Source: an uncultured Rhodobacterales bacterium (GTDB taxonomy: Bacteria; Pseudomonadota; Alphaproteobacteria; Rhodobacterales; Rhodobacteraceae). Taken from it: a stretch of 15,378 nucleotides of DNA. Made by a program: the position numbers and the translations under genes. Of this stretch, positions 1 to 6,585 are shown piece after piece; within the stretch, counting starts at the first letter, position 1; each line of letters begins with the position of its first letter. The stretch spans positions 1 to 15,378 of the forward strand of contig CALCGO010000549.1 of the NCBI GenBank assembly GCA_937901055.1, written 5' to 3'. The notes beneath the pieces are model-generated. The model was not told the DNA's origin, did no database searches, and saw nothing but the letters and a program-made list of their open reading frames with translations.

Positions 1-466
1 CGTGCAGGAATAGTTGGGCTGGGACGGGGCCAGCGCCTTCGACGACAAATTGAGGTAAAAAGGCGAGAAAGAAGATCGCGACTTTGGGGTTGAAGATTGC
101 GATGAAGATACCTTGACGGAATACGGCGCGGAAAGTTTCATCAGCGGAGCCAGTGTCTTTTACGAAGCCGACACCAGTCGATCTCAACGCCTGAATGCCA
201 AGCCAGATCAGATAGGCAGCCCCCACCCATTTAACCAAAGAAAAGGCAATCGCCGAAGTGGCAAGGACGGCAGACAAGCCGACGGCGGCCATAAGGACGT
301 GCACAAATGCGCCGCTCCAGATGCCGAACATGGCCGCGAAACCTGCGCGCGGCCCGCCCTTGGCCGTTTTGCCCAAAATGAAAGCGATATCAGGCCCCGG
401 AGCGAGATTCAGCAAGACGGCAGCCGATAGGAACGTTGTCCAGTGGAGAACGGAATATTCAAACAT
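1..466 (-). CDS. LysE/RhtB-family amino acid exporter, 3' end cut off by the window
   Basis: This reads leftward from an ATG at 466 and stays open to base 1, giving 155 residues of a family that is usually about 200-210 long, so roughly the last quarter is missing. The N-terminus has the family pattern: a hydrophobic first helix followed by NLAPGPDIAFILGKTAKGG, then GFAAMFGIWSGAFVHVLMAAVGLSA, a further helix with WVGAAYLIWLGIQALRS, and FRQGIFIAIFNPKVAIFFLAFLPQF. Members of this family are inner-membrane exporters of amino acids such as lysine, homoserine, threonine or leucine; the substrate here cannot be told. The start is fixed by an in-frame TAG only three codons upstream (476-478). No good ribosome binding site is visible. 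It is divergent from the phosphatase gene at 552. Confidence 0.9.
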   Translation of the reverse strand, partial: MFEYSVLHWTTFLSAAVLLNLAPGPDIAFILGKTAKGGPRAGFAAMFGIWSGAFVHVLMAAVGLSAVLATSAIAFSLVKWVGAAYLIWLGIQALRSTGVGFVKDTGSADETFRAVFRQGIFIAIFNPKVAIFFLAFLPQFVVEGAGPVPAQLFLH

Positions 467-551
467 GAAGAAATTCTAACCACACTTTCATATACCTGTC
501 ACGCAGTATATTGTGCGCCGAACATGCGCTATAGACTAAGTGGAAAATAAC
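467..551. promoter_or_regulatory. Divergent intergenic region between the LysE-type exporter and the histidine phosphatase
   Basis: These 85 bases separate two outward-facing genes, so promoters for both should lie here or just inside the coding ends. The stretch has AT-rich patches (TATACC near 491, TATATT near 507, TATAGA near 531), but I could not pair any of them with a convincing -35 box at standard spacing. The call rests on gene arrangement, not on a recognised promoter. Confidence 0.4.
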
Positions 552-1202
552 ATGTCAGAACTAACTCTTATCCGTCACGGGCAGGCGCAAACCGGCGCCA
601 AGGATGAGGCGAGCTATGACAAGCTGAGCGAACTCGGACACGCACAGGCTGGCTGGCTTGGTGAACACTTTCAGCGCACACACGGATACGATCTGGTGAT
701 CTCGGGTGCGATGAATCGCCAGATACAGACGGCGCAATCTCTTAAGTTAACCGCACCACATCATCATGATCCTCGATTGAACGAAATGGACTACTTCGGC
801 CTTGCCGACAGCCTGTTGCAAACGCATGGCGTAGCGTGGCCCACTTCCGAGGCGGAATTCATAGCGCACCTTCCGCAGGTTCTTAACGCGTGGCGGTCTG
901 GTGAAATTGTTGACGGATTGGAAAACTATGACACCTTTTGTGCGCGTATTACAGAAGCTTTAGATGACGCGGCCCGCGAGGATGGGCGTGTGCTTCTTGT
1001 GACCTCAACCGGTGTCATCGCGACGCTCGCGACGTTGGCGTTGGATTTGGACATTCACAAGAAAAGCAAAATGTTTATGGCCGTTGCGCATACGTCCGTT
1101 CACAAATTCACTATGCGCAGTGGTGATTTGCATCTGACGCAGTTCGGGGGCACGCCGCATCTCGATTATCCCGATCGCCTGCACGCGAAAACTTTTGCCT
1201 GA
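552..1202 (+). CDS. Histidine phosphatase superfamily protein (phosphoglycerate mutase-like) with altered second active-site His
   Basis: The 216-residue protein starts with the branch 1 histidine phosphatase signature: LIRHGQAQTG, with R8, the phosphate-accepting H9 and G10. The second arginine is R56 in SGAMNRQIQTAQ, and an acidic residue follows at E78 (LNEMDYFG). The second histidine usually found in a VSHGG-type motif near the C-terminus is absent: the equivalent place reads LLVTSTGVIATLA (151-154 TSTG). Variants with TSGG at this place exist in the family, so it may still bind or act on phosphate esters, but catalysis could be altered. I chose ATG 552 over the GTG at 540 because AGTGGA lies at a usable distance before it. 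The stop overlaps the start of arfB (TGATG at 1200-1204), so the two are translationally coupled. Cytoplasmic; substrate unknown. Confidence 0.85.
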   Translation: MSELTLIRHGQAQTGAKDEASYDKLSELGHAQAGWLGEHFQRTHGYDLVISGAMNRQIQTAQSLKLTAPHHHDPRLNEMDYFGLADSLLQTHGVAWPTSEAEFIAHLPQVLNAWRSGEIVDGLENYDTFCARITEALDDAAREDGRVLLVTSTGVIATLATLALDLDIHKKSKMFMAVAHTSVHKFTMRSGDLHLTQFGGTPHLDYPDRLHAKTFA

Positions 1203-1621
1203 TGATCCGCGTTAACGAAAATGTAACCATTGAGGATTGGGAGCTGACGGAGACGTTCATGCGTTCCTCCGGTCCCGGTGGGCAGAATGTTAATAAAGTC
1301 TCTACAGCGGTGGAGCTGCGGTTTGAAGCGGAGCGCTCCCCTAATCTGCCACCTGCGGCCAAGTTGCGGTTGAAAAAGCTGGCAGGTCGGCGGTGGACGA
1401 AGGATGGGGCGGTGATAATTACCGCCGAGAAACACCGAACCCAGCCACGCAATCGGGCTGAAGCGGAGGAAAAACTGAAGGCCCTGATTCAGCAGGCGCT
1501 GTTCCGGCCGAAGTACCGTGTGAAAACACGTCCGACGCTGGCCTCGAAAAGACGTAGGCTGGAGGGCAAGAAGCAGCGCGGGCAGGTCAAGGTGTTGCGC
1601 GGAAAAATCTCGGACGACTAA
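1202..1621 (+). CDS. arfB: Alternative ribosome-rescue factor ArfB (peptidyl-tRNA hydrolase, YaeJ/ICT1 family)
   Basis: This is a 139-residue protein, close to the 140 of Escherichia coli ArfB. It has the class I release-factor catalytic loop SSGPGGQNVNKV (GGQ at 26-28) without the codon-recognition domains of true release factors. The C-terminus is a long basic tail (KYRVKTRPTLASKRRR and onward to KISDD). In the known family this tail enters the empty mRNA channel of a stalled ribosome while GGQ hydrolyses the peptidyl-tRNA. The start ATG shares its A with the stop of the preceding phosphatase gene. The 3' end overlaps the end of the minus-strand dipeptidase remnant by 4 bases (1618-1621). 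The internal-deletion type frameshifts of that neighbour do not touch this gene. Confidence 0.95.
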   Translation: MIRVNENVTIEDWELTETFMRSSGPGGQNVNKVSTAVELRFEAERSPNLPPAAKLRLKKLAGRRWTKDGAVIITAEKHRTQPRNRAEAEEKLKALIQQALFRPKYRVKTRPTLASKRRRLEGKKQRGQVKVLRGKISDD

Positions 1622-2563
1622 TTCGGCAAAGCCTTCAACAAAAACCGCACCATGTTGCCGCCCATGACTTTAGCGATGTCTTCATTTGATAGTCCAGCTT
1701 TCAGCAGTTCGTCAGTCAAGGCCGCGAGTTCGGAGATGTCGAACGCAGTTTCGACCGGGCCGTCGTAATCGGAGCCTCGGGAGACATGGTCTACCCCAAG
1801 CAAATCCATGGCAGCAGTGATGGTAGCCGCGACCCCAATGGGGCTGTCGTTACAGGTGACCTCTTCGCGGCCGAATTCGGTCAGGCCCGCGTTGGAAATA
1901 CCGTTCAGTGATCCGCCCAAACGGTTATCAAAGAAGTGTTGCAGCCCATGACGCGGAAACCTGCATCAAACATGCGATCGAGATTAGCGATGTCACCGTC
2001 GAGTGCGTGACCCCCTTCAGCCCCCATCATTTCACCACCGCCGGCGCGTCCTTCAAGGATCGATCCAAGGTCGGATTTGGTGCGGATGATACGGAACACG
2101 TCCGAGGCCTCGGTTTGGAAGTTGTGCAATCTTTCGGACTGGTAAAGCGCGCGCTCGATCCGGCTATCCCATGTGCGCATCGGCCAAAGCTGCCCGAACG
2201 CTAGTAGGGTGATGTTGTCTCGCGCTTCGGCAGAGTTTTCATAATTCAGTCCAGCGGGGCTTTTGGTAACAGTGGTGAAGACTTGAATGGTTGCGTTACC
2301 GGAAGCCATGCGGGGGAAGTCAACTTGGCCGTAAGCGCCACGCTCAAACAGATTGCGGTTCCACAACAGGCTGTCGGCGTGCCAATCGCCGATCACTAGC
2401 GTTTCGTGCAATGCGGCGGCTTGTGCGGAAACAGGATATGGCGTGTGCTCTTTTACAACGTTTTCCCCTTCTCGACAATTGCCGGGGCGAAGGTCCAGAA
2501 CGCGATAAGGCCAAGGGCGGCGAGCGATAGAATGATCCAAGCGGTTATTTTCACGAAGCGCAT
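1618..2563 (-). pseudogene. Broken membrane dipeptidase (renal dipeptidase family, peptidase M19)
   Basis: Three reading frames together spell a peptidase M19 protein. The ATG at 2563 begins an N-terminal membrane helix (ITAWIILSLAALGLIAFW, then TFAPAIVEKG) and hits a stop right after. Reading resumes in a second frame near a run of four G (2466-2469 on the complement) with ENVVKEHTPYPVS, the metal-binding DWHADSLLW and AEGGHALDGD. At 1942-1944 one base is missing: the frame ends in nonsense, while the next frame reads QHFFDNRLGGSLNG, the usual continuation of the preceding RVMG. Near 1860 the text then jumps from LTEFGREEV to TCNDSPIGVAATI, skipping roughly 100-130 family residues that carry two zinc-binding histidines. 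The end is intact (DHVSRGSDYDG, VMGGNMVRFLLKALPN). The deletion makes an active enzyme very unlikely even if the frameshifts were sequencing errors. Confidence 0.85.
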
Positions 2564-2649
2564 GTCGCTTTTCCTCTGGTTACAGAAATGGTTTTGTCGA
2601 ATAATGGGTTGGACATGGTTTGAAACAACAAAATTATCGGGAGCATATT
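2564..2649. promoter_or_regulatory. Divergent leader upstream of the formaldehyde dehydrogenase operon
   Basis: This 86-base gap lies between the start of the dipeptidase remnant and the ATG of the class III alcohol dehydrogenase, so the operon promoter is expected here. It contains three loosely similar units, ATGGTTTTG (2588), ATGGGTTGG (2604) and ATGGTTTGA (2615), and a strong ribosome binding site GGGAG at 2639-2643. TTGGAC (2609-2614) with AATTAT (2632-2637) has 17-base spacing but would start transcription almost at the start codon, so I do not claim it as the promoter. Confidence 0.4.
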
Positions 2650-3762
2650 ATGATCACACGCGCAGCAGTTGCCTTTGCGGCCGGGGAACCTCTTCAAGTT
2701 ATTGATGTAAATCTGGAGGGTCCAAGAGCGGGCGAGGTTCTGGTGGAGATCAAAGCTACGGGCCTTTGCCATACCGACGAATTTACGCGCTCGGGTGACG
2801 ATCCTGAAGGTCTGTTTCCGGCGATCCTTGGCCACGAAGGTGCAGGCGTTGTGATCGAGGTTGGCGAGGGCGTTACATCGCTTAAAATTGGTGATCATGT
2901 GATACCGCTTTATACGCCCGAATGCCGTGAATGTGAGTACTGCTTGAACCCCAAAACCAACCTTTGTCAGTCCATCCGCGAAACCCAAGGCGCCGGGCTT
3001 TTGCCCGATGGCACCACGCGGTTTAGTACGTTGGATGGGCAGCCGATCCATCACTACATGGGATGCTCGACGTTTGCGAACCACACTGTAGTACCGGAAA
3101 TCGCGTTGGCGAAAATCAGGGAGGATGCACCGTTTGACAAGGTTTGTTATATCGGGTGCGGCGTGACCACGGGCATTGGCGCGGTGATTAACACGGCCAA
3201 GGTCGAGATCGGCTCGACAGCGATTGTGTTTGGGTTGGGCGGTATTGGTTTGAACGTTATTCAAGGACTGCGGCTGGCTGGCGCTGACCAGATTGTCGGC
3301 GTGGACATCAACGATAGTAAGAAACCGATCGCCGAAGATTTCGGTATGACCCATTTTGTGAACCCGACTGAAATCGAAGGTGATCTGGTTGCGCATCTGG
3401 TCGCCCTTACCGGTGGTGGCGCGGATTATACGTTTGATGCGACGGGCAACGTCAACGTCATGCGCACAGCGCTGGAAGCAGCACACAAAGGTTGGGGTGA
3501 GAGCATAATCATCGGCGTAGCCGGTGCCGGGCAAGAGATTTCGACCCGCCCATTCCAGCTGGTAACCGGCCGTTCGTGGCGCGGTACCGCGTTTGGCGGG
3601 GCAAGTGGGCGAACAGATGTTCCCAAGATCGTGGATTGGTATATGGATGGAAAAATCGAGATCGATCCGATGATCACCCACACGATGGGGCTTGAGGACA
3701 TTAATAAAGGCTTCGATTTGATGCACGAAGGGAAGTCGATTAGGGCTGTTGTGGTGTATTGA
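2650..3762 (+). CDS. frmA: S-(hydroxymethyl)glutathione dehydrogenase (class III zinc alcohol dehydrogenase)
   Basis: This 370-residue enzyme oxidises S-hydroxymethylglutathione, formed spontaneously from formaldehyde and glutathione, to S-formylglutathione with NAD+. It can also act as S-nitrosoglutathione reductase. Catalytic zinc ligands are visible as C40, H62 (GHEGAGVV) with E63, and C170 (YIGCGVTTG). Structural zinc ligands are C92, C95, C98 and C106 in TPECRECEYCLNPKTNLC. R110 in the SIRETQG segment matches the class III arginine that binds the glutathione carboxylate, and the Rossmann motif GLGGIG is at 195-200. It is about five residues shorter than the usual 375, in the stretch before GGADYTFDATGN. 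ATG 2650 is preferred to the TTG at 2620 because GGGAG sits 6 bases before it and the protein then aligns with the family start. It is the first gene of the plus-strand run to 6498. Also known as adhI or flhA in this clade. Confidence 0.97.
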   Translation: MITRAAVAFAAGEPLQVIDVNLEGPRAGEVLVEIKATGLCHTDEFTRSGDDPEGLFPAILGHEGAGVVIEVGEGVTSLKIGDHVIPLYTPECRECEYCLNPKTNLCQSIRETQGAGLLPDGTTRFSTLDGQPIHHYMGCSTFANHTVVPEIALAKIREDAPFDKVCYIGCGVTTGIGAVINTAKVEIGSTAIVFGLGGIGLNVIQGLRLAGADQIVGVDINDSKKPIAEDFGMTHFVNPTEIEGDLVAHLVALTGGGADYTFDATGNVNVMRTALEAAHKGWGESIIIGVAGAGQEISTRPFQLVTGRSWRGTAFGGASGRTDVPKIVDWYMDGKIEIDPMITHTMGLEDINKGFDLMHEGKSIRAVVVY

Positions 3763-3789
3763 GTATTTTTGCAAAAGAGAAGATGAATT

Positions 3790-4623
3790 ATGAAAACCAT
3801 ATCTGAAAACGCTAGTTTTGGCGGAACCCAAGGCGTTTATTCGCATCTCTCGGACGCTTGCAACTGCGAGATGACGTTTGCGGTCTATATGCCTCCGCAG
3901 GCGGTCGAGGGGCTCGTGCCGGTGATTTGGTATCTGTCCGGTCTGACCTGCACGCACGAGAACGCGATGGTTAAGGCGGGGGCGCAGGCTTGGGCGGCGG
4001 AGCATGGGGTTGCGGTGATCTTTCCTGACACCTCTCCGCGTGGTGAAGGGGTTGCGAATGATGAAGCCTATGATTTGGGGCAGGGCGCCGGGTTTTATGT
4101 TGATGCTACGCAGGAACCGTGGGCGCAGCATTTTCAGATGTGGACCTATATCACCGACGAACTGCCGAAACTGATCTTCCGCAACTTCGATTTGAACGAA
4201 GAGGCGCAAGGGATTATGGGGCATTCCATGGGCGGACACGGGGCATTGACGATGGCGATTTCGCTGCCGGATCAATACAAATCCGTGTCGGCGTTCGCGC
4301 CAATCACCAACCCGACGAACAGCGATTGGGGCCGCAAGCAGTTAACGGCATATCTGGGTGATGATCAAAACGTGTGGGGTAAACATGATGCCAGTTTGCT
4401 GATGGCCGAGAAGGGTTATCCGGGGCATGTGATGATTGATCAGGGCGGGGCAGACGAGTTCTACGATTTGTTGAAAACAGATGCTTTGGCCGCCGCGATC
4501 ACCGCACGTAAACAATCGGCCAGCTTGCGGATTTTGGAGGGGTATGACCATTCGTATTTCTTTGTTTCGACCTTTATGGAAGACCACATCGCGCACCACG
4601 CCGATATGCTGCATAATCTTTAA
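3790..4623 (+). CDS. frmB: S-formylglutathione hydrolase
   Basis: This 277-residue esterase D family alpha/beta hydrolase splits S-formylglutathione into formate and glutathione, the step after the dehydrogenase encoded 27 bases upstream. The nucleophile is S146 in GHSMGG (144-149). The catalytic His is H254 in GYDHSYFF, and the acidic member lies in the IDQGGADEFY loop (D217 to D222). The oxyanion and substrate region WYLSGLTCTHENAM and the FPDTSPRG segment are typical. The ribosome binding site AGAGAAGA precedes the ATG at a normal distance. No signal peptide, so cytoplasmic. The pair frmA-frmB makes a complete glutathione-dependent formaldehyde pathway apart from the optional glutathione-formaldehyde activating enzyme, which is not in this window. 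Often called fghA. Confidence 0.97.
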   Translation: MKTISENASFGGTQGVYSHLSDACNCEMTFAVYMPPQAVEGLVPVIWYLSGLTCTHENAMVKAGAQAWAAEHGVAVIFPDTSPRGEGVANDEAYDLGQGAGFYVDATQEPWAQHFQMWTYITDELPKLIFRNFDLNEEAQGIMGHSMGGHGALTMAISLPDQYKSVSAFAPITNPTNSDWGRKQLTAYLGDDQNVWGKHDASLLMAEKGYPGHVMIDQGGADEFYDLLKTDALAAAITARKQSASLRILEGYDHSYFFVSTFMEDHIAHHADMLHNL

Positions 4624-4635
4624 GGAAGCGTAAAC

Positions 4636-4794
4636 GTGTCAGTTTCTGCCATTCTGTTTTTGATGACAGTCCTAAGCGCACCATCGCCGCTTGCTGTTTC
4701 AGCGGTGTTCATGTGGGATGCTTTTGCACAGCCGACCCATGGGCGTGTGTATGTGCCTCTGGCGGAATGCGACGTTTCCGAGGGTGATTGCTGA
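4636..4794 (+). CDS. Small hydrophobic or secreted protein of 52 residues, function unknown
   Basis: A GTG at 4636 opens a 52-residue frame. The ribosome binding site AAGGAAG (4622-4628) lies 7 bases upstream and overlaps the frmB stop. The TGA (4792-4794) shares a base with the ATG of the next gene (TGATG). These signals on both ends argue for a real gene and not a gap. The N-terminal half is hydrophobic (SVSAILFLMTVLSA, then PLAVSAVFMWDAFAQP) and looks like a signal peptide or single membrane anchor. The tail, HGRVYVPLAECDVSEGDC, is short and polar with two cysteines that could be periplasmic. I do not recognise a family. Its position after frmB suggests co-transcription with formaldehyde detoxification, but no function should be assumed. 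Confidence 0.65.
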   Translation: MSVSAILFLMTVLSAPSPLAVSAVFMWDAFAQPTHGRVYVPLAECDVSEGDC

Positions 4795-5246
4795 TGACTG
4801 CCATCTATATAGACGCTGACGCCTGCCCGGTTAAGGACGAAACCTTACGCGTGGCTGACCGGCATAAAGTGATGGTTTATGTTGTTTCGAACGGTGGATT
4901 GCGGCCCAATCCGCATCCGCTGGTGGAAACGGTGGTCGTACCCGATGGGCCGGATGTCGCGGATATGTGGATCGCGGACCGGATCGGCAAAGGCGATATT
5001 TGCATTACGGGTGATATCCCGCTGGCGGCGAAATGCCTTGAGGCCGGAGGACGGGCGGTTCGACATAACGGCGATACGTTCACGTCAGCGAACATCGGCA
5101 ACCAGTTGGCGATGCGTGATTTGATGGCGGACTTGCGTGAGGCTGACCCGTTTCGCCAAGGCGGTGGCCGACCATTTAGCAAAGCGGACCGGTCAAAATT
5201 TCTGGAAGTTCTGGAGCGAGAAGTTCGGGCGGCTTTGAAAGACTAG
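4794..5246 (+). CDS. YaiI/YqxD family protein (DUF188)
   Basis: This is a 150-residue cytoplasmic protein of the widespread YaiI/YqxD family (UPF0178). Family signatures are at the start, AIYIDADACPVKDE (D7, D9, C11), then VYVVSNGGLRPNPHPLVETVVVPDGPD, ADMWIADRIGKGDICITGDIPLAAKCL, and the C-terminal FRQGGGRPFSKADRSKFLEVLER. The family is considered distantly related to PIN-type nuclease folds, and the conserved acidic residues would fit a metal site, but no reaction is established. ATG 4794 overlaps the stop of the small gene before it; GAGGG about 9 bases upstream supports this start over the TTG at 4788. Its TAG stop is followed with no gap, and in the same frame, by the ATG of the RsmJ-like gene. 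Confidence 0.9.
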   Translation: MTAIYIDADACPVKDETLRVADRHKVMVYVVSNGGLRPNPHPLVETVVVPDGPDVADMWIADRIGKGDICITGDIPLAAKCLEAGGRAVRHNGDTFTSANIGNQLAMRDLMADLREADPFRQGGGRPFSKADRSKFLEVLEREVRAALKD

Positions 5247-5849
5247 ATGACGAACGATCCCAACAGTCTGGTAGTGGATTTTGTCGGCGGCGCTGTCGCA
5301 CACCGCTTCCACTTCGGCGGTGGTCGAGGGCAGGCGCTGCCTAAAGCGATAGGGATGAAGTCAGGCAATTCCCCGCGTGTGGTTGATGCGACCGCCGGTC
5401 TTGGTCGGGATGCGTTTTTGCTAGCGTCACTAGGGTCGAAGGTGACGTTGATTGAACGCTCGAACGAAATGCATCGGTTGCTGGCTGAAGGGATGGAGCG
5501 CGCGCGCGCGGCTGGCGGCGAGATAGCCGAAGTTATCGCACGGATGACATTGTTGCACGGGGATGCCAAGGCGTTGCTACCCGGGTTATCTCCCGAGGTA
5601 GTGTTGGTTGATCCGATGCATCCACCACGCAAGAATTCCGCGTTGGTGAAGAAAGAAATGCGCTTGATACGGGAGATCGTCGGGACGGATCAAGATTCGA
5701 CAGATTTGATGCGCGTCGCCTTGGATTGCGCTGGCAAACGGGTGGTGTTGAAATGGCCACAAAAGGCTGACCCGATGGAGGGTATCCGCGCCCCGTCGCA
5801 TCAGATCACGGGGAAATCGACGCGCTATGATGTATTTATGATTGGATGA
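5247..5849 (+). CDS. rsmJ: RsmJ-like class I SAM-dependent methyltransferase (16S rRNA m2G1516 type), short N-terminus
   Basis: The 200-residue protein matches the body of E. coli RsmJ, which methylates the exocyclic amine of G1516 in 16S rRNA. Visible landmarks are VDFVGGAVAHR (10-20), GGGRGQALPKAIG (24-36), SAM motif I VVDATAGLGRDAFLLASLG (45-63), the catalytic-type DPMHPP (122-127; DPMFP in E. coli), SALVKKEMR (131-139) and TGKSTRYDVF near the end. E. coli RsmJ is about 250 residues; the first 50 or so are missing here. They cannot be recovered upstream, because the triplet before the ATG is the in-frame TAG of yaiI. The ribosome binding site is weak (GAAAG within the end of yaiI), so translation probably depends on ribosomes finishing yaiI. 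Subfamily assignment is strong by sequence; the exact target base is inferred. Confidence 0.85.
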   Translation: MTNDPNSLVVDFVGGAVAHRFHFGGGRGQALPKAIGMKSGNSPRVVDATAGLGRDAFLLASLGSKVTLIERSNEMHRLLAEGMERARAAGGEIAEVIARMTLLHGDAKALLPGLSPEVVLVDPMHPPRKNSALVKKEMRLIREIVGTDQDSTDLMRVALDCAGKRVVLKWPQKADPMEGIRAPSHQITGKSTRYDVFMIG

Positions 5850-5853
5850 TAGA

Positions 5854-6498
5854 ATGAATTTGAAGCTCGTGATTTTCGACTGTGACGGTGTGCTAGTGGA
5901 CACTGAAACCCTGTTCAATCAGGTGCTTGTCGCGGATTTGCGTAAGCACAATCTGAGCATGACACTTGAAGAATGCATGGGGCTATTTGTTGGCGGAACG
6001 ATGTCCAGCGTTAAGGAGAAGGCTGAAAAGCTTGGCGCGATTTTGCCCGAAACGTGGGTCGAGGATTTTTACGCGAGAGCCTATAAGGTACTTGGTGAAC
6101 ACACGGAGCCGATAGCGGGAATTATGGACGCGCTTGATGCGCTTGATCGCGCAGATATCCCGCATTGTGTGGCCTCAAACGGCAGGGTGGCCAAAATGGA
6201 AATCACCCTTGGACGCACCGGGATGTTGGAGCGTTTCAGGGACGTTATGTTTTCGGCACACGCGATGGGGACAGCCAAACCCGCGCCGGATCTGTTTCTT
6301 GCTGCGGCCGCGGCGTTCGGGGCTTCACCGGAGGAGTGCGTAGTGATCGAAGACAGCCTGACAGGTGTTTTGGCGGCCAAACGTGCGGGCATGAAATGTT
6401 ACGGGTACGCGCCGCACGGCGACGGACAAAAGTTAACGCTGGAGGGTGCAATGTTGTTTGACGACATGACGAAGCTGCCCGCGCTTCTGGGGCTGTGA
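5854..6498 (+). CDS. HAD-superfamily hydrolase (phosphoglycolate phosphatase / beta-phosphoglucomutase-like)
   Basis: This 214-residue cytoplasmic protein has the full HAD motif set. Motif I is VIFDCDGVLVDTE with nucleophile D9 and acid/base D11. Motif II is VASNGR with S108, the lysine is K142 in GTAKPAPDLFL, and motif III is VVIEDSLTGVLAAKRAGM with E166 and D167. A helical cap of about 65 residues sits between motifs I and II (C1 cap), as in Gph, YcjU and GS1-like phosphatases. Typical substrates are small phosphate esters such as phosphoglycolate or sugar phosphates; this cannot be narrowed from sequence. ATG 5854 with GGA seven bases upstream was chosen over the TTG at 5842; this leaves a 4-base gap after rsmJ. 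It is the last gene of the plus-strand run and is followed by a hairpin. Confidence 0.9.
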   Translation: MNLKLVIFDCDGVLVDTETLFNQVLVADLRKHNLSMTLEECMGLFVGGTMSSVKEKAEKLGAILPETWVEDFYARAYKVLGEHTEPIAGIMDALDALDRADIPHCVASNGRVAKMEITLGRTGMLERFRDVMFSAHAMGTAKPAPDLFLAAAAAFGASPEECVVIEDSLTGVLAAKRAGMKCYGYAPHGDGQKLTLEGAMLFDDMTKLPALLGL

Positions 6499-6503
6499 TA
6501 GTC

Positions 6504-6539
6504 CTACCGAGGCCACGTTGGCGCCCGTGTACTCGGTAG
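6504..6539. terminator. Hairpin between convergent genes, possible bidirectional terminator
   Basis: The arms CTACCGAG (6504-6511) and CTCGGTAG (6532-6539) pair perfectly. After a two-base internal bulge on each side, a further 4-base stem CACG (6514-6517) and CGTG (6526-6529) encloses an 8-base loop. It sits 5 bases after the HAD gene stop and 46 bases before the end of the convergent SH3 gene. There is no U-run on either strand, so intrinsic termination is uncertain. Confidence 0.45.
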
Positions 6540-6585
6540 AAAAGCACGAAAGCAGATAAAACACAGTTTGCCAGTCAAGTTGTGT

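Noticed and set aside
2551..4275. A 574-codon open frame on the minus strand opposite frmA and frmB
   Set aside because: It is fully antisense to two strongly recognisable enzymes, its translation is rich in Arg, His and Asn with no domain I recognise, and it has no supporting signals. Long antisense frames of this kind arise from codon bias.
5498..5510. Alternating GC run that might form Z-DNA
   Set aside because: It encodes the ordinary Glu-Arg-Ala-Arg-Ala stretch of the RsmJ-like protein, and is short for a structural role.
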